Origin: Komagataeibacter intermedius TF2
Lineage (GTDB): Bacteria > Pseudomonadota > Alphaproteobacteria > Acetobacterales > Acetobacteraceae
Assembly (NCBI RefSeq): GCF_000964425.1
Contig: NZ_BANF01000035.1
Coordinates: 1-33,391, forward strand
Direction: 5' to 3'
Length of the DNA stretch: 33,391 nt
Shown here: positions 15,802-23,874 of the stretch, in pieces
Position numbering within the stretch: position 1 is the stretch's first letter
Layout of the letters: every line of letters begins with the position of its first letter
Notes under the pieces: model-generated
What the model was told of the DNA's origin: nothing
The model's input: only the letters and a program-made list of their open reading frames with translations
The model's database searches: none
Translations under genes and position numbers: made by a program

Positions 15802-18162
15802 ATGACGCCCTTTCGTCGCCCTGTATTCGCCATCCTGCCGCTTCTGTTTCTGTCGGCTCTTACCGTGTCCGCGGCAGCGCAGACGGTTGTCGCGACCGGT
15901 TCGGGAGATGCAGCCAGCAGCACGGGCTATAACGTGACATGGGACCTGCTTGATCCGGGCAGTGACTGGGCGGCGCAGGTCATCCGGTCTGTATTCCCGG
16001 TTTTCGGCCAGGATACGGGCGCGCCCAGCATCGGCAACGAGGCGACCGTCATAGGAACCATGATCGGGTGGTTCTCCGGGTTTGTCATGGCATTTGCGAT
16101 GGCGGTCGTAAGCTATATCTACTTCATGAACATCCACCGGGGTGCAGAAACAGCGCAACTCCTTGGTAACAACCAGACCAGCATGTCGATCGTGCGGATC
16201 GGGATTGCGGCCATCCTGATGTGGCCGCTGCCGACAACCGGCTTCAATGCAGCGCAGGCCGTTGTCGTGCAGGGCTCGCTCTGGGGCATCGGTATGGCGA
16301 AGGTCGTTTACGACAAGGCGAAGCAGGCGATCGGACCAGACGGCAAGGTCATTGCACAGCCCCTTATCCCCGGCACAAAGGGGATTGTGACCGGCCTTGT
16401 AAAAAATGAGTTCTGCCGGGCCATTATTAACATTGCTGCGAATAACACGAGCCTGATTGCAGCCCCGACCGGGCAGACCGTCCTGTCCGTGACCGGCGGA
16501 AAGATGGGGATCATCAACTATTCTTACAATATGGCAGCCGGCGCAGGAGACGGGACACCAGTTTGCGGGGCCGTAAGTCTGCAGGCGCCCAATACTGACG
16601 CAGTGAATCTGGCCGGTTTCCAGGTCGACCAGGCGGGTATGCAAAAGCAGGTCCTTGATTCCGTGATCCTTGGCGACATTCGCAGCCAGGTTGAACAGGT
16701 GGCGCAGAAGTACTGGCAGACCAAAACGACAACGTCCTTGGCCCCACTCATGACCATCATCGTCAATGCCACCAACGATTATGCGTCGCGTCTCACGACG
16801 CAGGCGGCACAACTGCGTTCGAAGCTTCAGGACACGGTCAATAATCAGACGCTCGCGCTTCACCAATGGGGAATTTCGACGAACGGAGATGCGGTCAACA
16901 CCAGCAGCCAGATGGATACTCTCGGGTGGACTGGCGCAGGAGCCTACTATCTCGAATTCGCGCGCCTCAATGGCCAGACCCTGTCTCTCATGACCGCAAC
17001 GCCAACCATCACCACGCCATCCTATTCCGGTCTCGGAAACTATCTTGCCTCGGACATTGCGCCCCTGGTGCAGTCTGCGGACACCTTTATGGAGAACATT
17101 GACAGCATGGTTGCAACGCAGGATGGCGTGACCGCGCCAGGCGGGAATGCTGACCTGTACACAGGAGCGATACCGGGCGGAGACGGTGCGGGTGTGCTCG
17201 ACCAGCTGTTCCGCGCCCTGCACCTGAATGATTACGCCCTGCAGATCGTGACCGGATTTATCGAGCCGTCCGGTACGAACGGCTACTGGACGGATCCGTT
17301 TGGCAATCTCATGTCACTTGGCAACTGGATGATCACGACCGCCCTTCTCACCATGGGCACTGCGTCGGTTCTTTCTTCTACGGCCGGCACCGTCGGTATT
17401 GGCGTGCTGTCGCTTCTGAGCGGAAATCCTGAAGGTGCCGTTGCGGCAGGGGCCGGGCACGCACTGATGCACTTTTTTGGCGCGCCGATTATCGGCGGCT
17501 GTTTCGCCATGCTTATGCCAGGCCTCACCATCGCCTATGTCATCCCGATGATCCCGTTTGTCATGTGGATGTTTGCCGTGGCTGGATGGTTCATCATGGT
17601 CTGTGAGTCCGTGATTGCAGCGCCTCTGTGGATGCTCGCGCATATGACCATGAACGGGGAGGGGCTGCACGGTCATGCAAAACAGGGTTATGCCCTTCTG
17701 TTCAATGTCATCTTCCGGCCGGTGCTGATGCTGTTCGGACTTTTCCTTGGATATTTTATATTTGATTCAGTGTCGTGGCTGATCCACATGTGTTTCGGCA
17801 TTGCGGCCGGACTGGTGCTGTCAAACGGCTGGATTGTGAGCAACTTCCTCGGCATGATTGTTCTGGTCAGCCTGTTTGTCATGATTCATGTCACTTTGGC
17901 GTTCATTTCATTCAGGATGATCTCGATCCTACCCCAGCGGGTTCCCGCCATGATCGGATTTGGTGACGTGGACCGGGTCGACATCGACCAGTTCAGCCGG
18001 GACGCCGCCGTTGTCGGTATGGCGGGCACGTTGCTCTCGATTCAGCAGTCGCTCGGTGGGAGCGATCGAACTGCGACCCAGCCTATGGATGATAAAAATA
18101 GTAAGCAAATATATACGGGTGCAAATAAAGCTGTAGATACGACAATGAAAAAGATCCTATAG
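15802..18162 (+). CDS. dotA: DotA/TraY-like polytopic membrane protein
   Basis: This 786-residue protein has a signal peptide (ending TVSAAAQ) and many hydrophobic helices: one near residue 85 (TMIGWFSGFVMAFAMAVVSY), one near 135 and a cluster in the C-terminal half (about 510-710). Between them is a long periplasmic domain with few cysteines. The segment VSYIYFMNIHRGAETAQLLG is typical of DotA/TraY. DotA is an inner-membrane or secreted component of the type IVB channel. In IncI plasmids traY is followed by an exclusion gene; here a coiled-coil gene follows 24 bases later. The last 25 codons are AT-richer than the rest. Confidence 0.85.
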   Translation: MTPFRRPVFAILPLLFLSALTVSAAAQTVVATGSGDAASSTGYNVTWDLLDPGSDWAAQVIRSVFPVFGQDTGAPSIGNEATVIGTMIGWFSGFVMAFAMAVVSYIYFMNIHRGAETAQLLGNNQTSMSIVRIGIAAILMWPLPTTGFNAAQAVVVQGSLWGIGMAKVVYDKAKQAIGPDGKVIAQPLIPGTKGIVTGLVKNEFCRAIINIAANNTSLIAAPTGQTVLSVTGGKMGIINYSYNMAAGAGDGTPVCGAVSLQAPNTDAVNLAGFQVDQAGMQKQVLDSVILGDIRSQVEQVAQKYWQTKTTTSLAPLMTIIVNATNDYASRLTTQAAQLRSKLQDTVNNQTLALHQWGISTNGDAVNTSSQMDTLGWTGAGAYYLEFARLNGQTLSLMTATPTITTPSYSGLGNYLASDIAPLVQSADTFMENIDSMVATQDGVTAPGGNADLYTGAIPGGDGAGVLDQLFRALHLNDYALQIVTGFIEPSGTNGYWTDPFGNLMSLGNWMITTALLTMGTASVLSSTAGTVGIGVLSLLSGNPEGAVAAGAGHALMHFFGAPIIGGCFAMLMPGLTIAYVIPMIPFVMWMFAVAGWFIMVCESVIAAPLWMLAHMTMNGEGLHGHAKQGYALLFNVIFRPVLMLFGLFLGYFIFDSVSWLIHMCFGIAAGLVLSNGWIVSNFLGMIVLVSLFVMIHVTLAFISFRMISILPQRVPAMIGFGDVDRVDIDQFSRDAAVVGMAGTLLSIQQSLGGSDRTATQPMDDKNSKQIYTGANKAVDTTMKKIL

Positions 18163-18186
18163 TGCGTTACACTTGGAGGGCATGAA

Positions 18187-18684
18187 ATGTTTGGTGGCAA
18201 CGGGTTGAGTGGGCCGGCAGGCTTCATACTCGGACGCATGTCGTGTCAGTATAGCGAGAGCTTGCAACGCAATATCCGACAGGCCCTTCATGGTGCTGCT
18301 CCGCCGCATTTTAACGAACTCGAAGAGCAGGTTCGGTTAATCAGTCGCTTGACCGAGGCACTTAATCTGGCAAATGCTCACTCCGATAAACTCGAAAGCC
18401 AGTTGGAAGACTGGAAAGACTACGCTCATGGCCTGGAATCCCAGATCAGAGAACTGAAAGACCATTTTTGTCGGACGAGTGCTCATGCTGAGCAGCTTGC
18501 CAACGATCTCAAAATATCAAGGGAACAGGAAAAAGACCGGGCGCAAGAACTTGAGGCAATCCGTGTCAATTACCGCCGACTCAGCGATGACCATGTCACA
18601 CTGACAACCAAGGCCGAGAACATGGAACGACGGATTTGGGGCTATCTTTCCATGGAAAATGAATGGAGAAAGCGGCAGTCCTAG
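18187..18684 (+). CDS. Coiled-coil protein downstream of dotA/traY
   Basis: This 165-residue soluble protein carries a long coiled coil from about residue 40 to 155 (LISRLTEALNLANAHSDKLE, DWKDYAHGLESQIRELKDHF, DDHVTLTTKAENMERRIWGY). The first 20 residues are glycine-rich and mildly hydrophobic. ATG 18187 is preceded by GGAGG seven bases upstream. Base composition is more AT-rich than in the upstream tra genes. It occupies the place of the excA exclusion gene in IncI plasmids, but no sequence similarity to ExcA is evident, so the link is positional only. Confidence 0.7.
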   Translation: MFGGNGLSGPAGFILGRMSCQYSESLQRNIRQALHGAAPPHFNELEEQVRLISRLTEALNLANAHSDKLESQLEDWKDYAHGLESQIRELKDHFCRTSAHAEQLANDLKISREQEKDRAQELEAIRVNYRRLSDDHVTLTTKAENMERRIWGYLSMENEWRKRQS

Positions 18685-18704
18685 TCGCAAGATACTTGGT
18701 CAGG

Positions 18705-18730
18705 ATGGTCTCCTCTAAGCGGGAGACCAT
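18705..18730 (+). promoter_or_regulatory. Hairpin that hides the ribosome-binding site of the next gene
   Basis: ATGGTCTCC (18705-18713) and GGAGACCAT (18722-18730) form a perfect nine-base stem around an eight-base loop. The ribosome site GGGAG (18721-18725) lies within it, seven bases before the GTG at 18733. The structure may control translation, or it may act as a weak terminator or processing site between the two genes. Confidence 0.5.
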
Positions 18731-18732
18731 TC

Positions 18733-19038
18733 GTGAAACATCTCATTCTACCTCTTGTCCTCTCCCCCTGGCTTGCGGCATGCAGCGCTGGCAACGTGTC
18801 GTCTGCTGCCCATGTGCATGGCCCAAAGGCTCCGCCGACCAGGCATGCGCGTTATGATCCGCACGCTGCCTACGGATCGACACGTGTAATCTGGACACCC
18901 CCTACGTGCGATCGCGCCGGTACGATCGTCCGGCCTGATGATCCACGGGTGATGCAGGGGCGCGAGGATTATGAACACGCCTCTTGGGCAACAGGCGCTC
19001 AGGGCGGCGACAAGAACGCGCCTCCCGGGACGTTCTGA
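18733..19038 (+). CDS. Small lipoprotein of unknown function
   Basis: This 101-residue protein starts at GTG 18733. The N-terminus MKHLILPLVLSPWLAACSAG has a hydrophobic stretch and a lipobox LAAC with cysteine 17, so the mature protein should be lipidated. The rest is polar, with Pro/His/Arg-rich parts (HARYDPHAAYGSTRVIW) and no known domain. It is the last plus-strand gene of the block before the convergent minus-strand genes. DotC and DotD in Legionella are lipoproteins, but this protein is too short for DotC and shows no N0 pattern, so I leave it unnamed. A hairpin covers its ribosome-binding site. Confidence 0.6.
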   Translation: MKHLILPLVLSPWLAACSAGNVSSAAHVHGPKAPPTRHARYDPHAAYGSTRVIWTPPTCDRAGTIVRPDDPRVMQGREDYEHASWATGAQGGDKNAPPGTF

Positions 19039-19089
19039 GTGCTCCGCCGATCCTATCTATTCACCAGCGCAATGCAGATGGACTTGCGC

Positions 19090-19626
19090 TTACGGCTTGC
19101 GGGGAATGAGGCTGTCGGCGGTCGCGACAAATTGGCGGGCGGAACACAGGCGGCGTTCGCGGATCTGCCAGTTGAGCCACGCGTTCTGAAACGCCACGAG
19201 TGCCAGAAATGTCCAGAAGGGTGCGAACTCCAGCGCAGCAAGGAGTTGGGTGCCCTTCCAGTGGGAAAGGAGCATCTCTCCGGCCCAGCCAAGAATCAGA
19301 CCTACAGCGAGCATACTGGCAGCAAGCGCCCGCCTGTATGTCTCATGCTGTCTCCGATCGAGTAAGATCGCCACAACGCGGGGTTCGACGCCATATTCGG
19401 CAGCGATCGCGGCGATATCAATAGGGGTACCGTCTGGCGCCCGCGGGCCCTGCATACTGGCTTTAGGCTTCAGTAATGCCTTCCCGAGGGCTTCAATCAG
19501 CGCGGCGTTCCTCGTCACATCGGACCAGGCGACCAATGTACGTGGGTCGCCAATCATCAGGCGGGCCACTTTGCGCGTTTTTGCAAAAAAACGCCGCGGG
19601 CCGGTCTGGTCCTGTCGTGTCTTCAT
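19090..19626 (-). CDS. Membrane protein, possible TraX-type transfer protein
   Basis: This 178-residue protein starts at ATG 19626, overlapping the Dsb-like gene's stop as ATGA. A basic N-terminus (MKTRQDQTGPRRFFAKTRK) and a helical domain (PDGTPIDIAAIAAEYGVEPR) precede two membrane helices (ALAASMLAVGLILGWAGEML and LAALEFAPFWTFLALVAFQN). It ends with a WLNWQIRERRLCSARQF motif. IncI TraX proteins may have a similar membrane-plus-basic ending, but I cannot confirm this by memory of motifs alone. The position at the end of a three-gene minus-strand operon next to the transfer genes is consistent. Confidence 0.55.
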   Translation of the reverse strand: MKTRQDQTGPRRFFAKTRKVARLMIGDPRTLVAWSDVTRNAALIEALGKALLKPKASMQGPRAPDGTPIDIAAIAAEYGVEPRVVAILLDRRQHETYRRALAASMLAVGLILGWAGEMLLSHWKGTQLLAALEFAPFWTFLALVAFQNAWLNWQIRERRLCSARQFVATADSLIPRKP

Positions 19627-20627
19627 TGCGAGACCGAGGTGAGAAACGTGATGACATCCGTGGGAACGCCGTCGAGCCGGCCGATCCTGCCATTGCGGTG
19701 CATCCAGACGAAGGTTGGGGTCCCTGTGAGCCCTATCTGCCGTGCAATCCCGGTATTGCGGGCAAGCTTCTCCCCACTATCCGGTTCAGGTACAGTCAAT
19801 CTCGGGTTTAGACGACCGTTGACCCACGCTTGTGCCATCTCGTTTGCCGGAAGCGACAGCATGGCTCTCGCATTGACGGTACTGGCGCCATTATCCTCGT
19901 AATCAAGCAATGACAGCGGGACTATTTTCAGGCGAACTTTCCCCGCATCGATTGCGGGCTGAAGGATATGCATTGCCTTCATCGAGTAGATACATTGCGG
20001 GTCTATGAACATGATGACTTCCGGGGCTGAAGGTGTCCCTATAAGGCCTCCCGAGAGACCCAGAAGCCCGGACTGTTCGTTAGTGTCGGATGAAGGGCCA
20101 GAGATACTGATTTCTGGGACGGCTCCGGGAATGTCCCTGATCTGGTCTTTCGTGATGTCCTGTCCAGTGGCGCCCCACATGCGGGCCGCGACTGCTGCCT
20201 TGCCATCCGGGGTCGCATAGACGACCTGAAAACGGTTATCCGCCCGAACAAACATTCCCCTGATGCCTTCGACCGGCGTGAGATCGTGGGCGCGCGATCC
20301 GGCCAGGGAACGTAGGGTGTCGTATGGTACCGGAACCAGCGTGCCGCTAAGCACGATTGCATGGCTTTCCGGAGCGAAAAAGACGAGGAGTTCGTTCCGG
20401 GTATGGGCGATGCCAGCTTCGAAGCCGTGGAGATCGGGCAGTTTTTCGATGTTGGCCCCTGCTATCCCAAGGTGGGCGACTGCATCAGTCCTACCTTTAT
20501 TATCATGTTCCAGGGGCGGCCCTATGGTGTTGCTCCTGGACACAATCGGAGTGGACACAGAGCATTGCTGTCCTCGCGCTGGCGCGTGTATGAGCAGGAG
20601 AAATGGCAACACGTAGAAACTGCGCAT
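19623..20627 (-). CDS. Dsb-like periplasmic protein with CIYS (CxxS) active-site motif
   Basis: This 334-residue protein has a signal peptide (MRSFYVLPFLLLIHAPARGQ) and an N-terminal region that may mediate dimerisation, as in DsbC/DsbG. The C-terminal thioredoxin-fold domain has the active-site strand IMFIDPQCIYSMKAMHIL and a cis-proline at residue 304 (LTGTPTFVW). The usual CxxC is CIYS, with cysteine 212 and serine 215, so it is a monothiol variant. The only other cysteine is at position 22. DsbC/DsbG-like proteins (IncI TrbB, for example) help fold exported transfer proteins. The CxxS form cannot make an intramolecular disulfide and may instead act as an isomerase or reductase partner. 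Confidence 0.78.
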   Translation of the reverse strand: MRSFYVLPFLLLIHAPARGQQCSVSTPIVSRSNTIGPPLEHDNKGRTDAVAHLGIAGANIEKLPDLHGFEAGIAHTRNELLVFFAPESHAIVLSGTLVPVPYDTLRSLAGSRAHDLTPVEGIRGMFVRADNRFQVVYATPDGKAAVAARMWGATGQDITKDQIRDIPGAVPEISISGPSSDTNEQSGLLGLSGGLIGTPSAPEVIMFIDPQCIYSMKAMHILQPAIDAGKVRLKIVPLSLLDYEDNGASTVNARAMLSLPANEMAQAWVNGRLNPRLTVPEPDSGEKLARNTGIARQIGLTGTPTFVWMHRNGRIGRLDGVPTDVITFLTSVSQ

Positions 20628-20688
20628 GGCGGACTCCGGACAATACTTATGTCCTGTACGCCCTGATCATGCGACTGCGATTAAAAAA

Positions 20689-21078
20689 TCATTCCTTGTC
20701 GTTCCCCCTTTCTCGAGATGGGGGATTTTCAAAAGCAGGGTTGATCGGGGAGAGAATAAACGTCTCTTCTGCTTCGCTTCCTAACTCGTCGACCGACATC
20801 TCACTTATCATTTTTACAAGAATATCAACGCGGAGTTGCAAATAATGGGAATTCGGATGGTCGTCTTTCAACTGACGGCCTTTTTCGTGGCAAAGCACCA
20901 GAATGGGGTGCAATGATCTTGCCTGCTCACGCCTGGCAGTTGATGTTTTCGCTGGAGAAGCAATGTATTCAATATTGCATCTCAGCGCTAAAATCGCCTG
21001 AACCAGCGTCAGACATAGCTGTCCGGATTGTTCGTCATCGATAAGCTCGAAACGCGAGCGAAGTTCATCAAACTTCAT
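20689..21078 (-). CDS. Small soluble protein of unknown function
   Basis: This 129-residue, mostly helical protein runs from ATG 21078, preceded by GAGG with good spacing; an upstream in-frame ATG at 21117 adds 13 residues without a clear ribosome site. It has an N-terminal amphipathic helix (MKFDELRSRFELIDDEQSGQ) and a middle with cysteines (CLTLVQAILALRCNIEYIAS, VLCHEKG). No family is recognised. It is the first gene of the three-gene minus-strand set ending at 19090, with a 61-base gap to the Dsb-like gene. Its codon use is more AT-rich than that of the tra genes. Confidence 0.5.
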   Translation of the reverse strand: MKFDELRSRFELIDDEQSGQLCLTLVQAILALRCNIEYIASPAKTSTARREQARSLHPILVLCHEKGRQLKDDHPNSHYLQLRVDILVKMISEMSVDELGSEAEETFILSPINPAFENPPSRERGNDKE

Positions 21079-21619
21079 GTCATCCTCACACGGATCAAGA
21101 CGAACACACTGAAGCAACGCAGTGCACGGTTGCCATGTTTCTTACGGAGCGCTGGAGCGGCATAACCCGATATACTTTGCTATTATTCACGATTTTCGTC
21201 GTGATTTAATCTGGTCACCTAGCTACACGGAATCATGATCAGGCTGCCCAATCTACACGATTCCGTCTTGTTGTAACGTATATCTCATTATTGTTACCGA
21301 GTGTTTCATAGATATTCTGCGGGCAACGTATGTTCGAAACATGCGGAGCTATTGCTGGGTGATCGAAGGGCAGTCATGCCTGGATGGCAAGAAAAAGCGT
21401 CTTCTACGTCATCTTGCGATCGGTCGTGGCTTGAAGCAACCACCAACATGCTGGATGACTGACGTATCGGAAGACATCCGCATCGTACCATCCGACCCAT
21501 AGATCGCAGGAAATGATCCATGCATGCTCCAAGCGAAGTTGCAAAAGGCTGAAAGAAGTTCAGAATATCTGTACTTGGATAATAGATCATGTTAGCATCA
21601 TGCGATGCGCAGGACCAAT
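21079..21619. other. Intergenic region with hairpins, no gene supported
   Basis: No believable coding frame on either strand. It contains the hairpin CACGA/TCGTG (21188-21203) and an inverted pair ACGGAATC (21227-21234) and GATTCCGT (21259-21266). A 120-codon minus-strand frame (21306-21686) has no family pattern and overlaps the WGR gene. The region separates the minus-strand Dsb operon from the plus-strand WGR gene and may hold promoters for both. Confidence 0.45.
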
Positions 21620-21919
21620 ATGACATCCAGAAGATCAACGAGCGCCGTTCCCCCAGAGAAAACAATACAGCTTGGACTGTTCCCACTATCGGTCCAGTTG
21701 CGCCGTATTCAACCCAGTTTCAATGAGTGGCGGTATTACGGACTGTCAGTTCAGCCCGACCTGTTCGGTGGTGCCGCGCTTGTTCGTAACTGGGGCAGGA
21801 TCGGGACAGCTGGCACCCAGCGCGTGGATCTCTATCCGGATGAAGGCGCCGCGGTGAATGCCCTGACCGCGATGATCCGTTATCGCCTGAAACGCGGCTA
21901 TATCGTTACACAGCCATGA
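21620..21919 (+). CDS. Stand-alone WGR-domain protein
   Basis: This 99-residue protein runs from ATG 21620, which has AGGA six bases before it; an ATG at 21605 would add five residues. The WGR domain fills nearly the whole protein: FNEWRYYGLSVQPDLFGGAA, LVRNWGRIGTAGTQRVDLYP, then MIRYRLKRGYIVTQP. WGR domains bind nucleic acid in eukaryotic PARPs and bacterial regulators. Small WGR proteins of unknown role occur widely on alphaproteobacterial mobile elements. No partner gene lies adjacent, and the next gene is a MucR-type regulator. Confidence 0.8.
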   Translation: MTSRRSTSAVPPEKTIQLGLFPLSVQLRRIQPSFNEWRYYGLSVQPDLFGGAALVRNWGRIGTAGTQRVDLYPDEGAAVNALTAMIRYRLKRGYIVTQP

Positions 21920-22303
21920 CTGGCTGCATTACCTGCAGGGGTAACCCGGTGTGATCATCGGACAGGTGATAGAGATAAATACTGTATCCGCTCACCACGT
22001 CATGGAAAATTCGTGTGTGGATATATTCGGACTAAAAAACTTATCATCGACATTGGGGTGAGCCGTAGTTTTCGTGAAAGGCCCGCTGCATAAGCCAGTT
22101 TACGCCGTCTGATAGCGTAATCAGGGGCAGGCTCCGCCGCATACAATTTGCGTAAAACTTGATGTTCATGGTGCAATGTGATCGATGTAGGCAACGTGCC
22201 GCAATATATAATTCAGCTTTCGATACGCCATATTTTGCCGATTGCATAAAGACTTACACTCCGGCAATGTTATTCGGTAAAAATATAGCGGAGAGGCTTT
22301 ATC
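21920..22303. other. AT-rich upstream region of the MucR-like gene
   Basis: No gene is supported here. The stretch is AT-rich and contains several in-phase T/A runs. MucR-type proteins often bind AT-rich DNA and regulate themselves, so this could be the control region of the gene at 22304. Its GGAGAGG ribosome site (22290-22296) is at the end. Confidence 0.35.
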
Positions 22304-22972
22304 ATGGACCAATCAGACGACCTATCCCCGGCAATTGTAATTGCCATGAGCGACATCGTGGCAGCGCATCTCGGCAATACCAATACCTCTCTGCCGACAG
22401 AACATGTCCCGGCGTTTATCCGCGATGTCTACGCTGCTATCCGCGAAACAACACCGGCCACAGAGAAAAATAGCAGCATCCCTGCCCAGCAGCCTGCAGT
22501 TCCAGTCGGGCAGTCGGTATTTCCTGACTACATCGTCTGTCTGGAAGATGGCAAAAAACTCAAAATGCTCAAGCGTCACCTGCAGACAAGGTACGGAATG
22601 ACGCCAACGCAATACCGAGAGAAGTGGCAACTTCCTATGGATTATCCCATGGTTGCTCCGGAGTATGCCAAAATGCGGGCGACTCTGGCGCGAGACGCGG
22701 GTCTCGGACGTAAGGTTTTGGTGCCCCAGACCGCTCCCGTGGACGAAGCAACCGCAGCACCTTCTGTCGATAGTGCGACGAAAGAAGTGTTGGTCGACAC
22801 TGCTGAGGCTGTATTACCCCCCAAAAAAACGATTTCGAAGCGATCCAGGTCGTCGGCAACTGAAACCGGATCTTCCGCGGCATCGCCAAAGAAAACGCCG
22901 GGTTCCAAGACTTCAGCGAGACCGCGTGCGGTACGGAAGACCGGCACGAAAGCAAAAGGGGCCAAGGTCTGA
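22304..22972 (+). CDS. MucR/Ros-family regulator with altered zinc site and basic tail
   Basis: This 222-residue protein has an N-terminal helical domain and a Ros/MucR-type zinc-finger domain (residues about 72-130: FPDYIVCLEDGKKLKMLKRH, YGMTPTQYREKWQLP, DYPMVAPEYA). Of the Ros ligand positions, C79 and H92 are present, but C82 is aspartate and H96 is arginine, so the metal site is incomplete; some Ros-like proteins fold without zinc. The C-terminal 70 residues are Lys/Ser/Pro/Ala-rich, like histone H1 tails. MucR proteins act as H-NS-like silencers and regulators of motility and exopolysaccharide. Confidence 0.88.
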   Translation: MDQSDDLSPAIVIAMSDIVAAHLGNTNTSLPTEHVPAFIRDVYAAIRETTPATEKNSSIPAQQPAVPVGQSVFPDYIVCLEDGKKLKMLKRHLQTRYGMTPTQYREKWQLPMDYPMVAPEYAKMRATLARDAGLGRKVLVPQTAPVDEATAAPSVDSATKEVLVDTAEAVLPPKKTISKRSRSSATETGSSAASPKKTPGSKTSARPRAVRKTGTKAKGAKV

Positions 22973-23041
22973 CTGATCAGCCCGGCCTATCCGGCTTTGT
23001 CATAAGGCAGCCAGGCATCACCCGAACGTCAGGATGATCAG

Positions 23042-23194
23042 ATGGTGAATGTTCATGAGGAAGATGTTCGAGTTATCATTGCGCCAGTTCGCGCCACACT
23101 GCTCAAACTGGAAGATCTCGTCGCCGGGATTACCGATCTGAACGGGCATGATGAAATTGACTTTGGACAGTCTGTAGGTGACGAAAGCTGGTGA
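23042..23194 (+). pseudogene. mazE: MazE-like antitoxin, C-terminal half only
   Basis: From ATG 23042 the frame reads MVNVHEEDVRVIIAPVRATL and ends GHDEIDFGQSVGDESW. This is the MazF-binding C-terminal half of MazE proteins. The N-terminal DNA-binding half (normally about 35 residues, with a WGNS-type motif) is absent; the frame runs back only to a TAA at 23003, with unrelated codons. The stop overlaps the mazF GTG (GTGA). It may be truncated by recombination, or the upstream part may lie in another frame that I could not identify. Confidence 0.65.
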
Positions 23195-23596
23195 ACACCA
23201 AATCGCAGGTCACGTGGGTTCCGGACTGCGGCGACATTGTCTGGTTGGAATTTGATCCCTCAGCCGGGGCGGAAACGGGCTGTGCATCGGCCTGCGGTGC
23301 TTCTCAGCCCTGCAAGTTATAATGCCAAAGCGGGGATGACGCTTTGCTGCCCCATGACCACTAAAATCAAAGGCTATCCGTTTGAAGTAGCCGTAGTAGT
23401 AAAACCCGCCAGTGTGGTCCTCTCTGATCAGGTGAGAAGTCTGGACTGGCGGATGCGGAACGCGAAGCTCAAAGGAAAGGTCTCGGCAAAGGAAATTGAG
23501 GCAGTTCGTCAGCATGCCAGATTACTGGCTGGCCGAGGAAAACAGGGAAGCCCGAACATTTCTATGTATTCAAACATGTCCTGCCGGACTTCTTAA
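23191..23596 (+). pseudogene. mazF: MazF-like ribonuclease toxin, frameshifted in a G-run
   Basis: GTG 23191 begins VNTKSQVTWVPDCGDIVWLE then FDPSAG, the conserved MazF start, and then diverges. Dropping one G from GGGG (23266-23269) joins it to RKRAVHRPAVLLSPASYNAK, LCCPMTTKIKGYPFEVAV and LSDQVRSLDWRMRNAK, all MazF consensus. The corrected junction spacing agrees with MazF relatives. The C-terminal frame has an internal ATG (23237), but translation from it would lack the catalytic N-terminal strand. It is either a true frameshift or a sequencing or assembly error. Confidence 0.72.
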
Positions 23597-23874
23597 TATG
23601 TGTTGTAGGTTCGACGCTCCATGCGCTTGTCTGATGAGCGATCAACCACGTTCTACGCCGACATACAGGGCAACGTTGGCCTCTGCGCCAGAAAACGGAA
23701 ACATGAGATGTGCAGCACAGCCGAACAGGGTCACGTTCGGTTGCGGCTGCCAGCACATTCCTGGCGGTAGGTTGCTATACGTTAGCAATGGCACCGGGCT
23801 GTGGTCGGGTTTTGTAATCTAATTGGGCAGGGGTGTGAAATCACCTGTTTCAGTCTGGGTGCGGGGTGAGTCTG
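23597..23874. other. Stretch between mazF remnant and IS element, no gene supported
   Basis: No recognisable gene. A plus-strand frame to 23822 contains CGCQHIPGGRLLYVSNGTGL but matches no family I know, and the other frames are broken. The stretch probably marks the junction between the decayed toxin locus and the insertion sequence. Confidence 0.35.

Noticed and set aside
13737-17223. Long minus-strand frames (410 and 496 codons)
   Set aside because: They are antisense to the TraW-position gene, the hydrophilic protein and dotA; no family pattern, and the Arg/His-rich composition is typical of shadows in GC-rich DNA.
3219-20680. A 13-base word (CATGCGACTGCGA) at 3219-3231 and 20668-20680, upstream of two minus-strand genes
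   Set aside because: A 13-base match is expected several times by chance in a window of this size, and no longer match surrounds it.
21306-21686. Minus-strand frame of 126 codons near the WGR gene
   Set aside because: No motif or ribosome site, and it overlaps the well-supported WGR gene.
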